The position numbers and the translations under genes are program-made. A stretch of 37,470 nucleotides of DNA from an uncultured Pseudomonadota bacterium. GTDB taxonomy: Bacteria; Pseudomonadota; Gammaproteobacteria; Burkholderiales; JALYOK01. The stretch covers positions 1-37,470 of the forward strand of contig CADEHE010000023.1 of assembly GCA_902826775.1 (NCBI GenBank), in the 5' to 3' direction. This document shows, in pieces, positions 31,330-37,470 of the stretch (within the stretch, counting starts at the first letter, position 1; the number at the start of each line of letters is the position of its first letter). The notes beneath the pieces were generated by a model. That model ran no database searches, was not told where the DNA came from, and was given only the letters and a program-made list of their open reading frames with translations.

Positions 31330-32748
31330 CTACAACACCTTGGAGTAACGTTGCCGTTCGCGCTCGGGCGACTGCCGCGCGCGCCGCAGATGTGCGTCGA
31401 ACAGCATGGCGATATTACGCAAGACAAAGCGGCCGACCGGCGTTACACGCAAACCTTTACTGCGCCGCTCCAGCAAACCTTCGGCGATGAACGGTTGCAA
31501 CTCTCCCAGTTCGGTGGCGAAGTAAGCGTCAAAATCAACCTCGAACTCGCGCTCCAGCTCGGACTGCGCCACCGCGCCTTGGCACATGATCGATTGAATC
31601 ACCGCGGCCCGCAGGCGATCGTCTTGCGTGAGCCAATATCCGCGCATGATAGGCAGAGTATCCTCCGATAACGATTTGTAGTAGTCACTATCGGTTTTAT
31701 GGTTCTGGGAGTATATGCCGCCCATGAAGCTGATCGCCGACACGCCAAGAGCCAGCATATCGTGTCCGCCGTGCGTCGAATAGCCTTGGAAATTACGTTG
31801 CAAGGCGCCATCGCGCTGCGCCACCGCCAACTCGTCATCCGGGTGCGCGAAGTGGTCCATACCGATGTAGACGTAACCCGCTTCGAGCAGGTGTGCGATG
31901 GCGCGCTGCATGATGGCGAGTTTTTGCTCGGTGCTGGGCAGATCGCGCTCGTCGATACGGGTCTGCGGATAAAACAGCGACGGCAGATGGGCATAGCCGT
32001 ACAGAGCGATACGGTCGGGGCGCGCGCTGACGATGGCGTCGAGCGTGCGCTCGAAACCCGCCAGCGTCTGCTTCGGCAGCCCGTAGATCAAGTCGACCGA
32101 AGTGGACGCAAAGCCTGCTTTGCGCGTGGCCTCGATCAGCTCCAGAGTCATTGCCTGCGACTGCACCCGGTGCACCGCTTGCTGCACGGCAGGGTCAAAG
32201 TCCTGCACGCCGAGGCTGGCGCGATTGAAACCGATTGCGCGCAGACGCTCCATCTCGCTTGCCGCAACGGTGCGCGGGTCGATCTCGATGGAATACTCGC
32301 CGTCGCCGGCGAAGCGGAACGTGCTTTGCAGGCGCTGCATCAGCCATTCGAGCTGCGCGAGCGAGAAGAATGTCGGCGTGCCGCCGCCCAGGTGCAGTTG
32401 TTTGACGCCGCGCCGTTCGCCCAGCAGCGGTTCATACAAGGCCAGCTCGCGCTCGAGGTAGCGCAGATAGACTTCTCCGCGAGTCTTGTCTTTGGTAATG
32501 ATTTTGTTGCAGCCGCAGTAAAAGCATAGGTGGCTGCAAAACGGCATATGCAAATAGAGCGACAGCGATTGATCAGCAAAACGCGTGTTGTGCTCGGTCA
32601 GCGCAGTCTTGTATCGCTCCACTTCGAACGGCGCATGGAAGCGGTCCGCAGTGGGATAGGACGTGTAGCGCGGACCTTGCGTTTGGTATTTGGCCAGCCA
32701 GCCCAGATCGCTCGCCAAGGTGTTCGCTTCCACAGTAGATCCGTTCAC
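31330..32748 (-). CDS. hemN: Oxygen-independent coproporphyrinogen III oxidase
   Basis: The 472-residue cytosolic radical SAM enzyme converts coproporphyrinogen III to protoporphyrinogen IX without oxygen, giving haem for the oxidase under low oxygen. The cluster motif is Cys71-x3-Cys75-x2-Cys78 (PFCSHLCFYCGC), preceded by GPRYTSYPTADRFH and LSLYLHMP, all typical of true HemN rather than HemW. Further blocks are LHLGGGTPTF and RASLGVQDFDP. The start is GTG at 32748; a second GTG at 32733 with ACGGA upstream is possible. It starts seven bases after the 84-residue membrane protein gene. Its place inside the cbb3 cluster agrees with microaerobic control. Confidence 0.95.
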   Translation of the reverse strand: MNGSTVEANTLASDLGWLAKYQTQGPRYTSYPTADRFHAPFEVERYKTALTEHNTRFADQSLSLYLHMPFCSHLCFYCGCNKIITKDKTRGEVYLRYLERELALYEPLLGERRGVKQLHLGGGTPTFFSLAQLEWLMQRLQSTFRFAGDGEYSIEIDPRTVAASEMERLRAIGFNRASLGVQDFDPAVQQAVHRVQSQAMTLELIEATRKAGFASTSVDLIYGLPKQTLAGFERTLDAIVSARPDRIALYGYAHLPSLFYPQTRIDERDLPSTEQKLAIMQRAIAHLLEAGYVYIGMDHFAHPDDELAVAQRDGALQRNFQGYSTHGGHDMLALGVSAISFMGGIYSQNHKTDSDYYKSLSEDTLPIMRGYWLTQDDRLRAAVIQSIMCQGAVAQSELEREFEVDFDAYFATELGELQPFIAEGLLERRSKGLRVTPVGRFVLRNIAMLFDAHLRRARQSPERERQRYSKVL

Positions 32749-32755
32749 AACAGCG

Positions 32756-33010
32756 CTAACGTACCGTGGGCTGCGGCGGCACCTGGTCCCAGCGTGTGTA
32801 TGCCCACAGCGTCATTGCGCAAGCCAGCGCAAGAGTGAACCAGATCACGAAGAAACCGATGGTGTAGACGCCCGTTTTGCTCATATCGTCCAGCGGAACG
32901 CCAAGCAGCAACAAGTCGTGCGGATCGAATAGCGTAAAAAAGACCACTTCCACGACACCGGCCAAAAGGAACGAAGGCCACAGCACGGCGATCCAGGCGC
33001 GGCTGTCCAT
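32756..33010 (-). CDS. Small membrane protein between fixH and hemN
   Basis: The 84-residue protein has two predicted membrane segments, about 7-27 (IAVLWPSFLLAGVVEVVFFTL) and 46-68 (GVYTIGFFVIWFTLALACAM). A conserved-looking loop FDPHDLLLLG lies between them, and the tail is short and polar. It is separated by six bases from fixH and seven from hemN, so it is part of the operon. It is not CcoS, which is a single-pass protein of about 50-60 residues. A role in assembly of the oxidase is suggested only by its position. Confidence 0.85.
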   Translation of the reverse strand: MDSRAWIAVLWPSFLLAGVVEVVFFTLFDPHDLLLLGVPLDDMSKTGVYTIGFFVIWFTLALACAMTLWAYTRWDQVPPQPTVR

Positions 33011-33016
33011 GGCGGG

Positions 33017-33517
33017 CTAGTAGGGCCGCAACTCGATGTGTTGCGCGTGCGCGGCGTCGGTGGCGCCGACCAAGCGCCAGGTTTGCGCCGCGTCCTCCAA
33101 GATCAGGGTGCGCCGCCCAGTCAAGGAAAACTGCGCGAGGCCGGTATAACCGCCTTGCGCGTCGCGATTGAGCAGGATGTTCTGATCGCCGCCGGCGCGC
33201 GTGGGGTGCACCACACGCAAGCGCAGCGCCGCCGGCAAGCCGTCTTGGCGCATGCTATGCAACGCGACCTGCACGCGTCCGCTTTCAGCAAGCATGGAAA
33301 CGCGCGCTTGCAGACCTTGGTCCTGCGCAGCCTTCTCGCGCGATAACGTGCGGTTGATGGCCATGCCTTGCTTGTAATAGTCCTCCGCCACCAAGCCATC
33401 ATCCGAGACAACCGCCAGCCAAATGGTAGCGATTCCCGCCAGCACGGCAGCGGCCGGACCGATCATAAGAAACCATGGCCAACGATGGCGATACCAGGGC
33501 TCGGATAGCGTGTTCAT
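33017..33517 (-). CDS. ccoH: FixH/CcoH cbb3 oxidase assembly protein
   Basis: The 166-residue protein has one N-terminal membrane anchor (about 12-35, WPWFLMIGPAAAVLAGIATIW) and a periplasmic domain. VSDDGLVAEDYYKQGMAINRTL is the typical FixH signature. The beta-rich rest ends in a short IELRPY. FixH/CcoH interacts with cbb3 subunits and is needed for assembly of a stable complex. The ATG at 33517 has AAGGAG upstream; a TTG two codons earlier is less likely. It lies 12 bases after ccoG. Confidence 0.92.
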   Translation of the reverse strand: MNTLSEPWYRHRWPWFLMIGPAAAVLAGIATIWLAVVSDDGLVAEDYYKQGMAINRTLSREKAAQDQGLQARVSMLAESGRVQVALHSMRQDGLPAALRLRVVHPTRAGGDQNILLNRDAQGGYTGLAQFSLTGRRTLILEDAAQTWRLVGATDAAHAQHIELRPY

Positions 33518-33529
33518 TTGCAAGGCTCC

Positions 33530-34969
33530 TTAACGAACGATGAAACTTGACTTCGCACGGGCACTGTCTTTTTGCTCATCGGCCGCCGTGACGCTGAACT
33601 CGATCTTGTTGGCGCCCTTTTTGAAAAGCGCTGGATCGGCCACTACGCGCACCGCCAGCAAGCGCGTCCGCGTGGCAGGCACCTCAACCGGATTGGCGTC
33701 GCTGAGGATCTGCAACGACTTGCCATCGGTGCTCCTTGCTTCCATCAAGAATTGTCGTGAACGCTCGGCGGTATTGAGAATCTGCAAGCGGTAAAGGTTC
33801 TCGATCTGCCCATTCGCCGCCGGCCGCGACAACGTGCCTCGATCCCTGATCGCGTCGAGCTTGACCGGCGAGCGCAAGTATATCGCGACGCCCAGCGCTA
33901 TGATGACACCCCAGAGAATGCTGCTGTAGATCAGCACGCGCGGGCGGAACATGCGCGCTACCAGCTTCTTCTCGGAGTACTTTCCGGCCAATGCGTTCTG
34001 CGTGGTGTAGCGTATCAGCCCCTTTTCATAACCCATCTTATCCATCACTTGATTGCAACCGTCGATGCAAGCACCGCAAGCAATGCACTCGTACTGTAAG
34101 CCTTTGCGGATGTCGATGCCGGTAGGGCAAACCTGCACGCAAATTCCGCAATCGACGCAATCGCCGACACCGGCTTTAGCGCGGTCCGCCGACTTGGAAC
34201 GCGCGCCGCGCGGTTCGCCGCGCTTGTCGTCATAGGAAATGATAAGCGTGTCGGGATCGAACATCGCACTCTGGAACCGCGCGTACGGACACATGTATTT
34301 GCATACTTGCTCGCGCATGAATCCCGCGTTGCCGTAAGTGGCAAAGCCGTAGAACAAGATCCAGAACGTCTCCCAAGGACCGGTGGTAAACGACAGCACC
34401 TCCGCACCCAGGGTCTTGATTGGGGTGACGTAGCCGACGAAGGTAAACCCGGTCCACAGCGCGACCGCGATCCAAATGGCGTGCTTGAGCGCCTTAAGAC
34501 CGAACTTGCGTCCGGTCCAACCGCTCTGATCCAGTTTCATGCGCTTGAGGCGGTCGCCCTCGATCTTGCGCTCGATCCACAGAAACATCTCCGTGTAGAC
34601 CGTTTGCGGGCACGCGTAACCGCACCACAAACGGCCAGCCACCGCCGTAAACAGGAACAATGACAGCGCGGAGATAACCAGAATGCCGGTCAGAAAAATA
34701 AAGTCCTGCGGCAGAAACATCAAGCCGAACACGTAGAACTTGCGCGCGACCAGATCAAACAAAACGGCCTGCCGGCCGTTCCAGCTCAACCAAGGCAGGC
34801 CGTAATAAATGATCTGAGTAAGCAGCACCAGCGCAACGCGCCAGTTGGCAATCACTCCGTGGACCGCGCGCGGATAGATCTTGCGCCGGACTTCGTAGAG
34901 CGCTTGCTCCGTTTCTTGCGACGCTACGCTCTCGTTGTTAGTCACCACGCGCAACTTTTGAGCCATCAT
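33530..34969 (-). CDS. ccoG: CcoG/FixG polyferredoxin for cbb3 oxidase assembly
   Basis: The 479-residue membrane protein carries two ferredoxin-type [4Fe-4S] motifs: Cys271, Cys274, Cys277 and Cys281 (CVDCGICVQVC), then ECIACGACIDGC. Upstream are membrane helices with RLWCGYACPQTVYTEMFLWIERK, the CcoG hallmark, and a second Cys-containing segment MREQVCKYMCPYARFQS. The C-terminal part after the last helix (about 350-370) is an Ig-like periplasmic domain. CcoG has been described as a copper(II) reductase for the CuB site. Two ATGs in tandem (34969, 34966) are possible starts. It lies 25 bases after ccoP. Confidence 0.95.
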   Translation of the reverse strand: MMAQKLRVVTNNESVASQETEQALYEVRRKIYPRAVHGVIANWRVALVLLTQIIYYGLPWLSWNGRQAVLFDLVARKFYVFGLMFLPQDFIFLTGILVISALSLFLFTAVAGRLWCGYACPQTVYTEMFLWIERKIEGDRLKRMKLDQSGWTGRKFGLKALKHAIWIAVALWTGFTFVGYVTPIKTLGAEVLSFTTGPWETFWILFYGFATYGNAGFMREQVCKYMCPYARFQSAMFDPDTLIISYDDKRGEPRGARSKSADRAKAGVGDCVDCGICVQVCPTGIDIRKGLQYECIACGACIDGCNQVMDKMGYEKGLIRYTTQNALAGKYSEKKLVARMFRPRVLIYSSILWGVIIALGVAIYLRSPVKLDAIRDRGTLSRPAANGQIENLYRLQILNTAERSRQFLMEARSTDGKSLQILSDANPVEVPATRTRLLAVRVVADPALFKKGANKIEFSVTAADEQKDSARAKSSFIVR

Positions 34970-34994
34970 GTTCGCATCTTGCTATCGGGCACGA

Positions 34995-35894
34995 CTACTT
35001 CTTGCTCAAGCCGTAGACATACGCTGCCAGCATATGCACCTTGCCCTCACCGAGCAACTCGCCGTGGGCGGGCATCATGTTATTGCGGCCGTTAGTGATG
35101 GTCTCGATGATGGTGGCTTCGTCGCTGCCATACAGCCAAGTCTGGTCGGTCAAGTTCGGCGCGCCGAGTTGTTGGTTGCCTTTGCCATCGGCCCCATGGC
35201 AGGCAGCGCACATCGCGAACTTTTCTTTGCCCTTTTCGGCCAGCGCGCTGTCGTGCTTGCCACCCGACAAACTGAGCACATAGTTGGCCAATTCTTTGGT
35301 GCCTTCCGCACCCAAGCTCGGTCCCATCGGCGGCATGACGCCATTGCGTCCCGCTGTGATGGTGGTTTTGATCGCCTCCGGCTCGCCGCCGTACAGCCAA
35401 TCGGCGTCGCTCAGGTTGGGAAAGCCTTTGCTGCCGCCCGCGTCCGAGCCATGACATTGCGCGCAGTAAGTCAAGAACAAGCGCTCGCCCATCTGGCGCG
35501 CTTGCGGGTCGGCGGCAACCGCCTGCACGTCTTGCGCCAGGTATTTATCAAACAGTGGGCCAAAACGTTGCTGCGCAGCCGTGCGCTCTTTCTCGTACTG
35601 ACCGGCGGAAGACCAATTCCACAAACCGGCGAAGCTGCCGAGCCCCGGGTAAGCCGCCAAATACCCAAGAGAGAACACGATGGTGATGTAAAACATCCAG
35701 CGCCACCAGTTCGGCAGCGGATTATTGTACTCAGTCAGATCCTCGTCCCAGACATGGCCGGTGGTATCCACCTTCTCCCCTTTGGCCAAGCGGCGCGTGC
35801 TCAGCCGCCACAGCAGCAAAGCACAAGCCAACATGCTGACGACGGTAACGATTGCAATGTACGGGCTCCAAAACCCACTGATAAAGTCGCTCAT
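34995..35894 (-). CDS. ccoP: cbb3 cytochrome oxidase dihaem subunit CcoP
   Basis: The 299-residue membrane-anchored cytochrome passes electrons to the oxidase core. Two membrane segments lie at about 10-30 and 67-87, separated by the family motif GHVWDEDLTEYNNPLPNWW. Two haem c sites follow: Cys144-x2-Cys147-His148 (CAQCHG) and Cys229-x2-Cys232-His233 (CAACHG). Met ligands are likely in NGVMPPMG and NMMPAHG. The two domains are internal repeats (FPNLSDADWLYGG and APNLTDQTWLYGS). The start overlaps the ccoQ stop (ATGA). Confidence 0.96.
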   Translation of the reverse strand: MSDFISGFWSPYIAIVTVVSMLACALLLWRLSTRRLAKGEKVDTTGHVWDEDLTEYNNPLPNWWRWMFYITIVFSLGYLAAYPGLGSFAGLWNWSSAGQYEKERTAAQQRFGPLFDKYLAQDVQAVAADPQARQMGERLFLTYCAQCHGSDAGGSKGFPNLSDADWLYGGEPEAIKTTITAGRNGVMPPMGPSLGAEGTKELANYVLSLSGGKHDSALAEKGKEKFAMCAACHGADGKGNQQLGAPNLTDQTWLYGSDEATIIETITNGRNNMMPAHGELLGEGKVHMLAAYVYGLSKK

Positions 35895-36097
35895 GCTCCC
35901 ACCTTCTCTTGGTGTTTATTCTTGCGCGGCTGCGGACCTAACTTAGAGGCCTGGTGCAGTTCTTCGTCGGCGAACGGCAAATTCGCCGCCGACTCGAACC
36001 GCGCCTTATTGCGGCTGCTCCACGCCCAGATGACGATGCCGATGAATACCGCGAATGCCAGCACCGTGATTGCACTGCGCAAAGTAATGATATCCAT
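35891..36097 (-). CDS. ccoQ: cbb3 oxidase small subunit CcoQ
   Basis: The 68-residue protein has one membrane helix (about 6-27, LRSAITVLAFAVFIGIVIWA) and a charged cytoplasmic tail with SSRNKARFESAANLPFADEE, the normal CcoQ/FixQ pattern. The tail ends in a Lys-rich stretch. CcoQ stabilises the oxidase complex. It lies 12 bases after ccoO and overlaps ccoP by four bases. Confidence 0.93.
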   Translation of the reverse strand: MDIITLRSAITVLAFAVFIGIVIWAWSSRNKARFESAANLPFADEELHQASKLGPQPRKNKHQEKVGA

Positions 36098-36109
36098 GCC
36101 GTACCCCCG

Positions 36110-36736
36110 CTAACGTTTGCTTTTGATCGCGGTGCCAAGGCCCTGCAAGTAGGCAATGACCGCTTCCATCTCGCTCTTGCCCTTGACCTCCTCGCTGGCC
36201 TTTGCGATCTGCTCGTCGGTGTATGGAACACCCACTTTGCGCAAGCCGCGCATGCGATCGGCGATCGTGTCTGCGTCAACTTGGCCTTGCGCCAACCAGG
36301 CGTAAGCCGGCATGTTGGATTCCGGCACTAGATCGCGCGGATTCATCAAATGCAAACGATGCCATTCGTCGCTGTAACGGCCGCCCACGCGCGCCAAGTC
36401 CGGCCCGGTGCGTTTGGAGCCCCACAGGAACGGATGGTCGTATACCGATTCACCCGCCACCGAGTAGTGGCCATAGCGCTCCGTCTCCGCGCGGAACGGC
36501 CGAATCATTTGCGAGTGACAGCCGACGCAGCCTTCGCGAATGTAGATGTCACGCCCAGCCAATTGCAGCGGGGTATAGGGCGTCAAGCCCGCCACCGGCT
36601 CAGTCGTTGATTTCTGAAAGTACAGCGGGACAATTTCCACTAGCCCCGCCACCGAGACCACCAAGATGATTAAGATAATCAGCAGCGGCAGATTCCGCTC
36701 GATCTTGTCGTGGCCGCTTGTTGCTGTCGATGCCAT
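36110..36736 (-). CDS. ccoO: cbb3 cytochrome oxidase monohaem subunit CcoO
   Basis: The 208-residue protein has one N-terminal membrane anchor (about 16-37) and a periplasmic haem c domain. The haem site is Cys70-x2-Cys73-His74 in REGCVGCHSQMIRPF, the CcoO signature. The Met ligand is likely in ESNMPAYAWL. The block GSKRTGPDLARVGGRYSDEWH is also typical. It transfers electrons from CcoP to the CcoN core. It follows ccoN after 18 bases. Confidence 0.96.
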   Translation of the reverse strand: MASTATSGHDKIERNLPLLIILIILVVSVAGLVEIVPLYFQKSTTEPVAGLTPYTPLQLAGRDIYIREGCVGCHSQMIRPFRAETERYGHYSVAGESVYDHPFLWGSKRTGPDLARVGGRYSDEWHRLHLMNPRDLVPESNMPAYAWLAQGQVDADTIADRMRGLRKVGVPYTDEQIAKASEEVKGKSEMEAVIAYLQGLGTAIKSKR

Positions 36737-36754
36737 AGTTAGTCCTCGATTGTC

Positions 36755-37470
36755 TTAAGCTGGGGCTACGGCCGGTTGCGGAACCTTAACGGCCACTGCA
36801 GGACGTCCCGCGACGGTCTTCCAAACGTTGTACGCCATGATGAACATGCCCGCGAGCACCAGCGTGCCGCCCAGCAAGCGCACCGTGTAGAACGGATACA
36901 TGGCTTTGACAACTTCGGCGAAGGCATAGCTGAGCGTGCCGTCCGCATTGACCGCACGCCACATCAGACCTTGCGCCACGCCGGCGATCCACATCGCGGC
37001 GATGTAGAGCACGATGCCGATGGTAGTCACCCAGAAGTGCCAGTTGATCAATTTAGTGCTGTACATCTCGGTGCGGCCGTACAAACGCGGGATGGCGTAA
37101 TACAAACTTCCGACCGAAACCATGGCGACCCAACCGAGCGCGCCGGAATGCACGTGACCGATGGTCCACTCTGTGTAGTGCGACAGCGCGTTCACGGTCT
37201 TGATCGACATCATCGGACCTTCGAATGTTGACATCCCGTAGAACGACAGCGACACGATCAAGAACTTGAGAATCGGGTCGTCGCGCAACTTATGCCATGC
37301 GCCCGACAAGGTCATGATGCCGTTGATCATGCCGCCCCAGGACGGCGCCAGCAGAATCAGCGAGAACAACATGCCGATCGACTGCGCCCAATCCGGCAGC
37401 GCGGTGTAGTGCAAATGGTGCGGGCCGGCCCACATGTAGGTGAAGATCAGCGCCCAGAAGTGCACCACCG
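36755..37470 (-). CDS. ccoN: cbb3 cytochrome oxidase catalytic subunit CcoN, C-terminal part
   Basis: The gene runs off the window, so only about the last 238 residues are present. The visible part holds several membrane helices and metal-site motifs: GPHHLHYT with the His-His pair of the CuB site, SWGGMINGIMTLSGAW, and TIGHVHSGALGW with the His residues that bind the b-type haems. CcoN reduces oxygen to water with high affinity and pumps protons. The tail after the last helix is short and Val/Pro/Ala-rich. The promoter, probably with another FNR box, must lie beyond base 37470. Confidence 0.96.
   Translation of the reverse strand, partial: VVHFWALIFTYMWAGPHHLHYTALPDWAQSIGMLFSLILLAPSWGGMINGIMTLSGAWHKLRDDPILKFLIVSLSFYGMSTFEGPMMSIKTVNALSHYTEWTIGHVHSGALGWVAMVSVGSLYYAIPRLYGRTEMYSTKLINWHFWVTTIGIVLYIAAMWIAGVAQGLMWRAVNADGTLSYAFAEVVKAMYPFYTVRLLGGTLVLAGMFIMAYNVWKTVAGRPAVAVKVPQPAVAPA

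Overview
The window looks like a chromosomal segment of a GC-rich betaproteobacterium, probably Burkholderiales or a close relative. The signs are a Bug/TctC-type binding protein, a complete liv (branched-chain amino acid ABC) operon, an FNR-type regulator with all four cluster cysteines, and a cbb3 oxidase operon in the order ccoN-O-Q-P-G-H. Assignments come from reading protein motifs by eye; no database search was possible. No rRNA, tRNA, CRISPR array, insertion sequence or phage gene was seen.

Layout. (1) 1-4017: the 3' part of a small unassigned protein, a gene-poor stretch, and a 1114-residue protein of unknown function. (2) 4151-7012: a flavin monooxygenase with an N-terminal SnoaL-like extension, then a TctC-type periplasmic binding protein. 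(3) 7042-10004, minus strand: a lipoprotein and a CotH-like kinase whose stop and start codons overlap. (4) 10244-15364, minus strand: livK-livH-livM-livG-livF. (5) 15635-18787: a 3-hydroxybutyrate dehydrogenase-like SDR, a short tandem repeat, a lipoprotein metallophosphatase and an M20 amidohydrolase. (6) 18879-37470: a low-oxygen island.

The low-oxygen island is the most coherent part. An FNR-type regulator (21915-22739) is surrounded by four FNR-box palindromes. Each box has a plausible -10 element about 30 bases from its centre, as in class II FNR promoters. They precede (a) a CBS protein, a DksA/TraR-type zinc-finger protein and two small cytochromes c, (b) a receiver-only response regulator, (c) a cytochrome c followed by a fused ADP-forming acyl-CoA synthetase/GNAT acetyltransferase, and (d) a Met/His-rich secreted protein followed by a lone MlaF-type ATPase. 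Beyond these lie a P2-type ATPase, a TauE/SafE-like membrane protein, hemN, an 84-residue membrane protein, fixH, ccoG and the cbb3 oxidase subunits, all on the minus strand. The ccoN 5' end and the operon promoter lie outside the window.

Inference: on oxygen loss FNR would switch on small c-type cytochromes, regulators that could act on transcription (DksA-like, receiver) and a lysine acetyltransferase-like enzyme, beside the genes that build a high-affinity oxidase. No histidine kinase is present for either response regulator, and no CcoI-type copper ATPase or CcoS was found next to ccoG-ccoH. A P2-type ATPase and a Met-rich secreted protein sit nearby instead.
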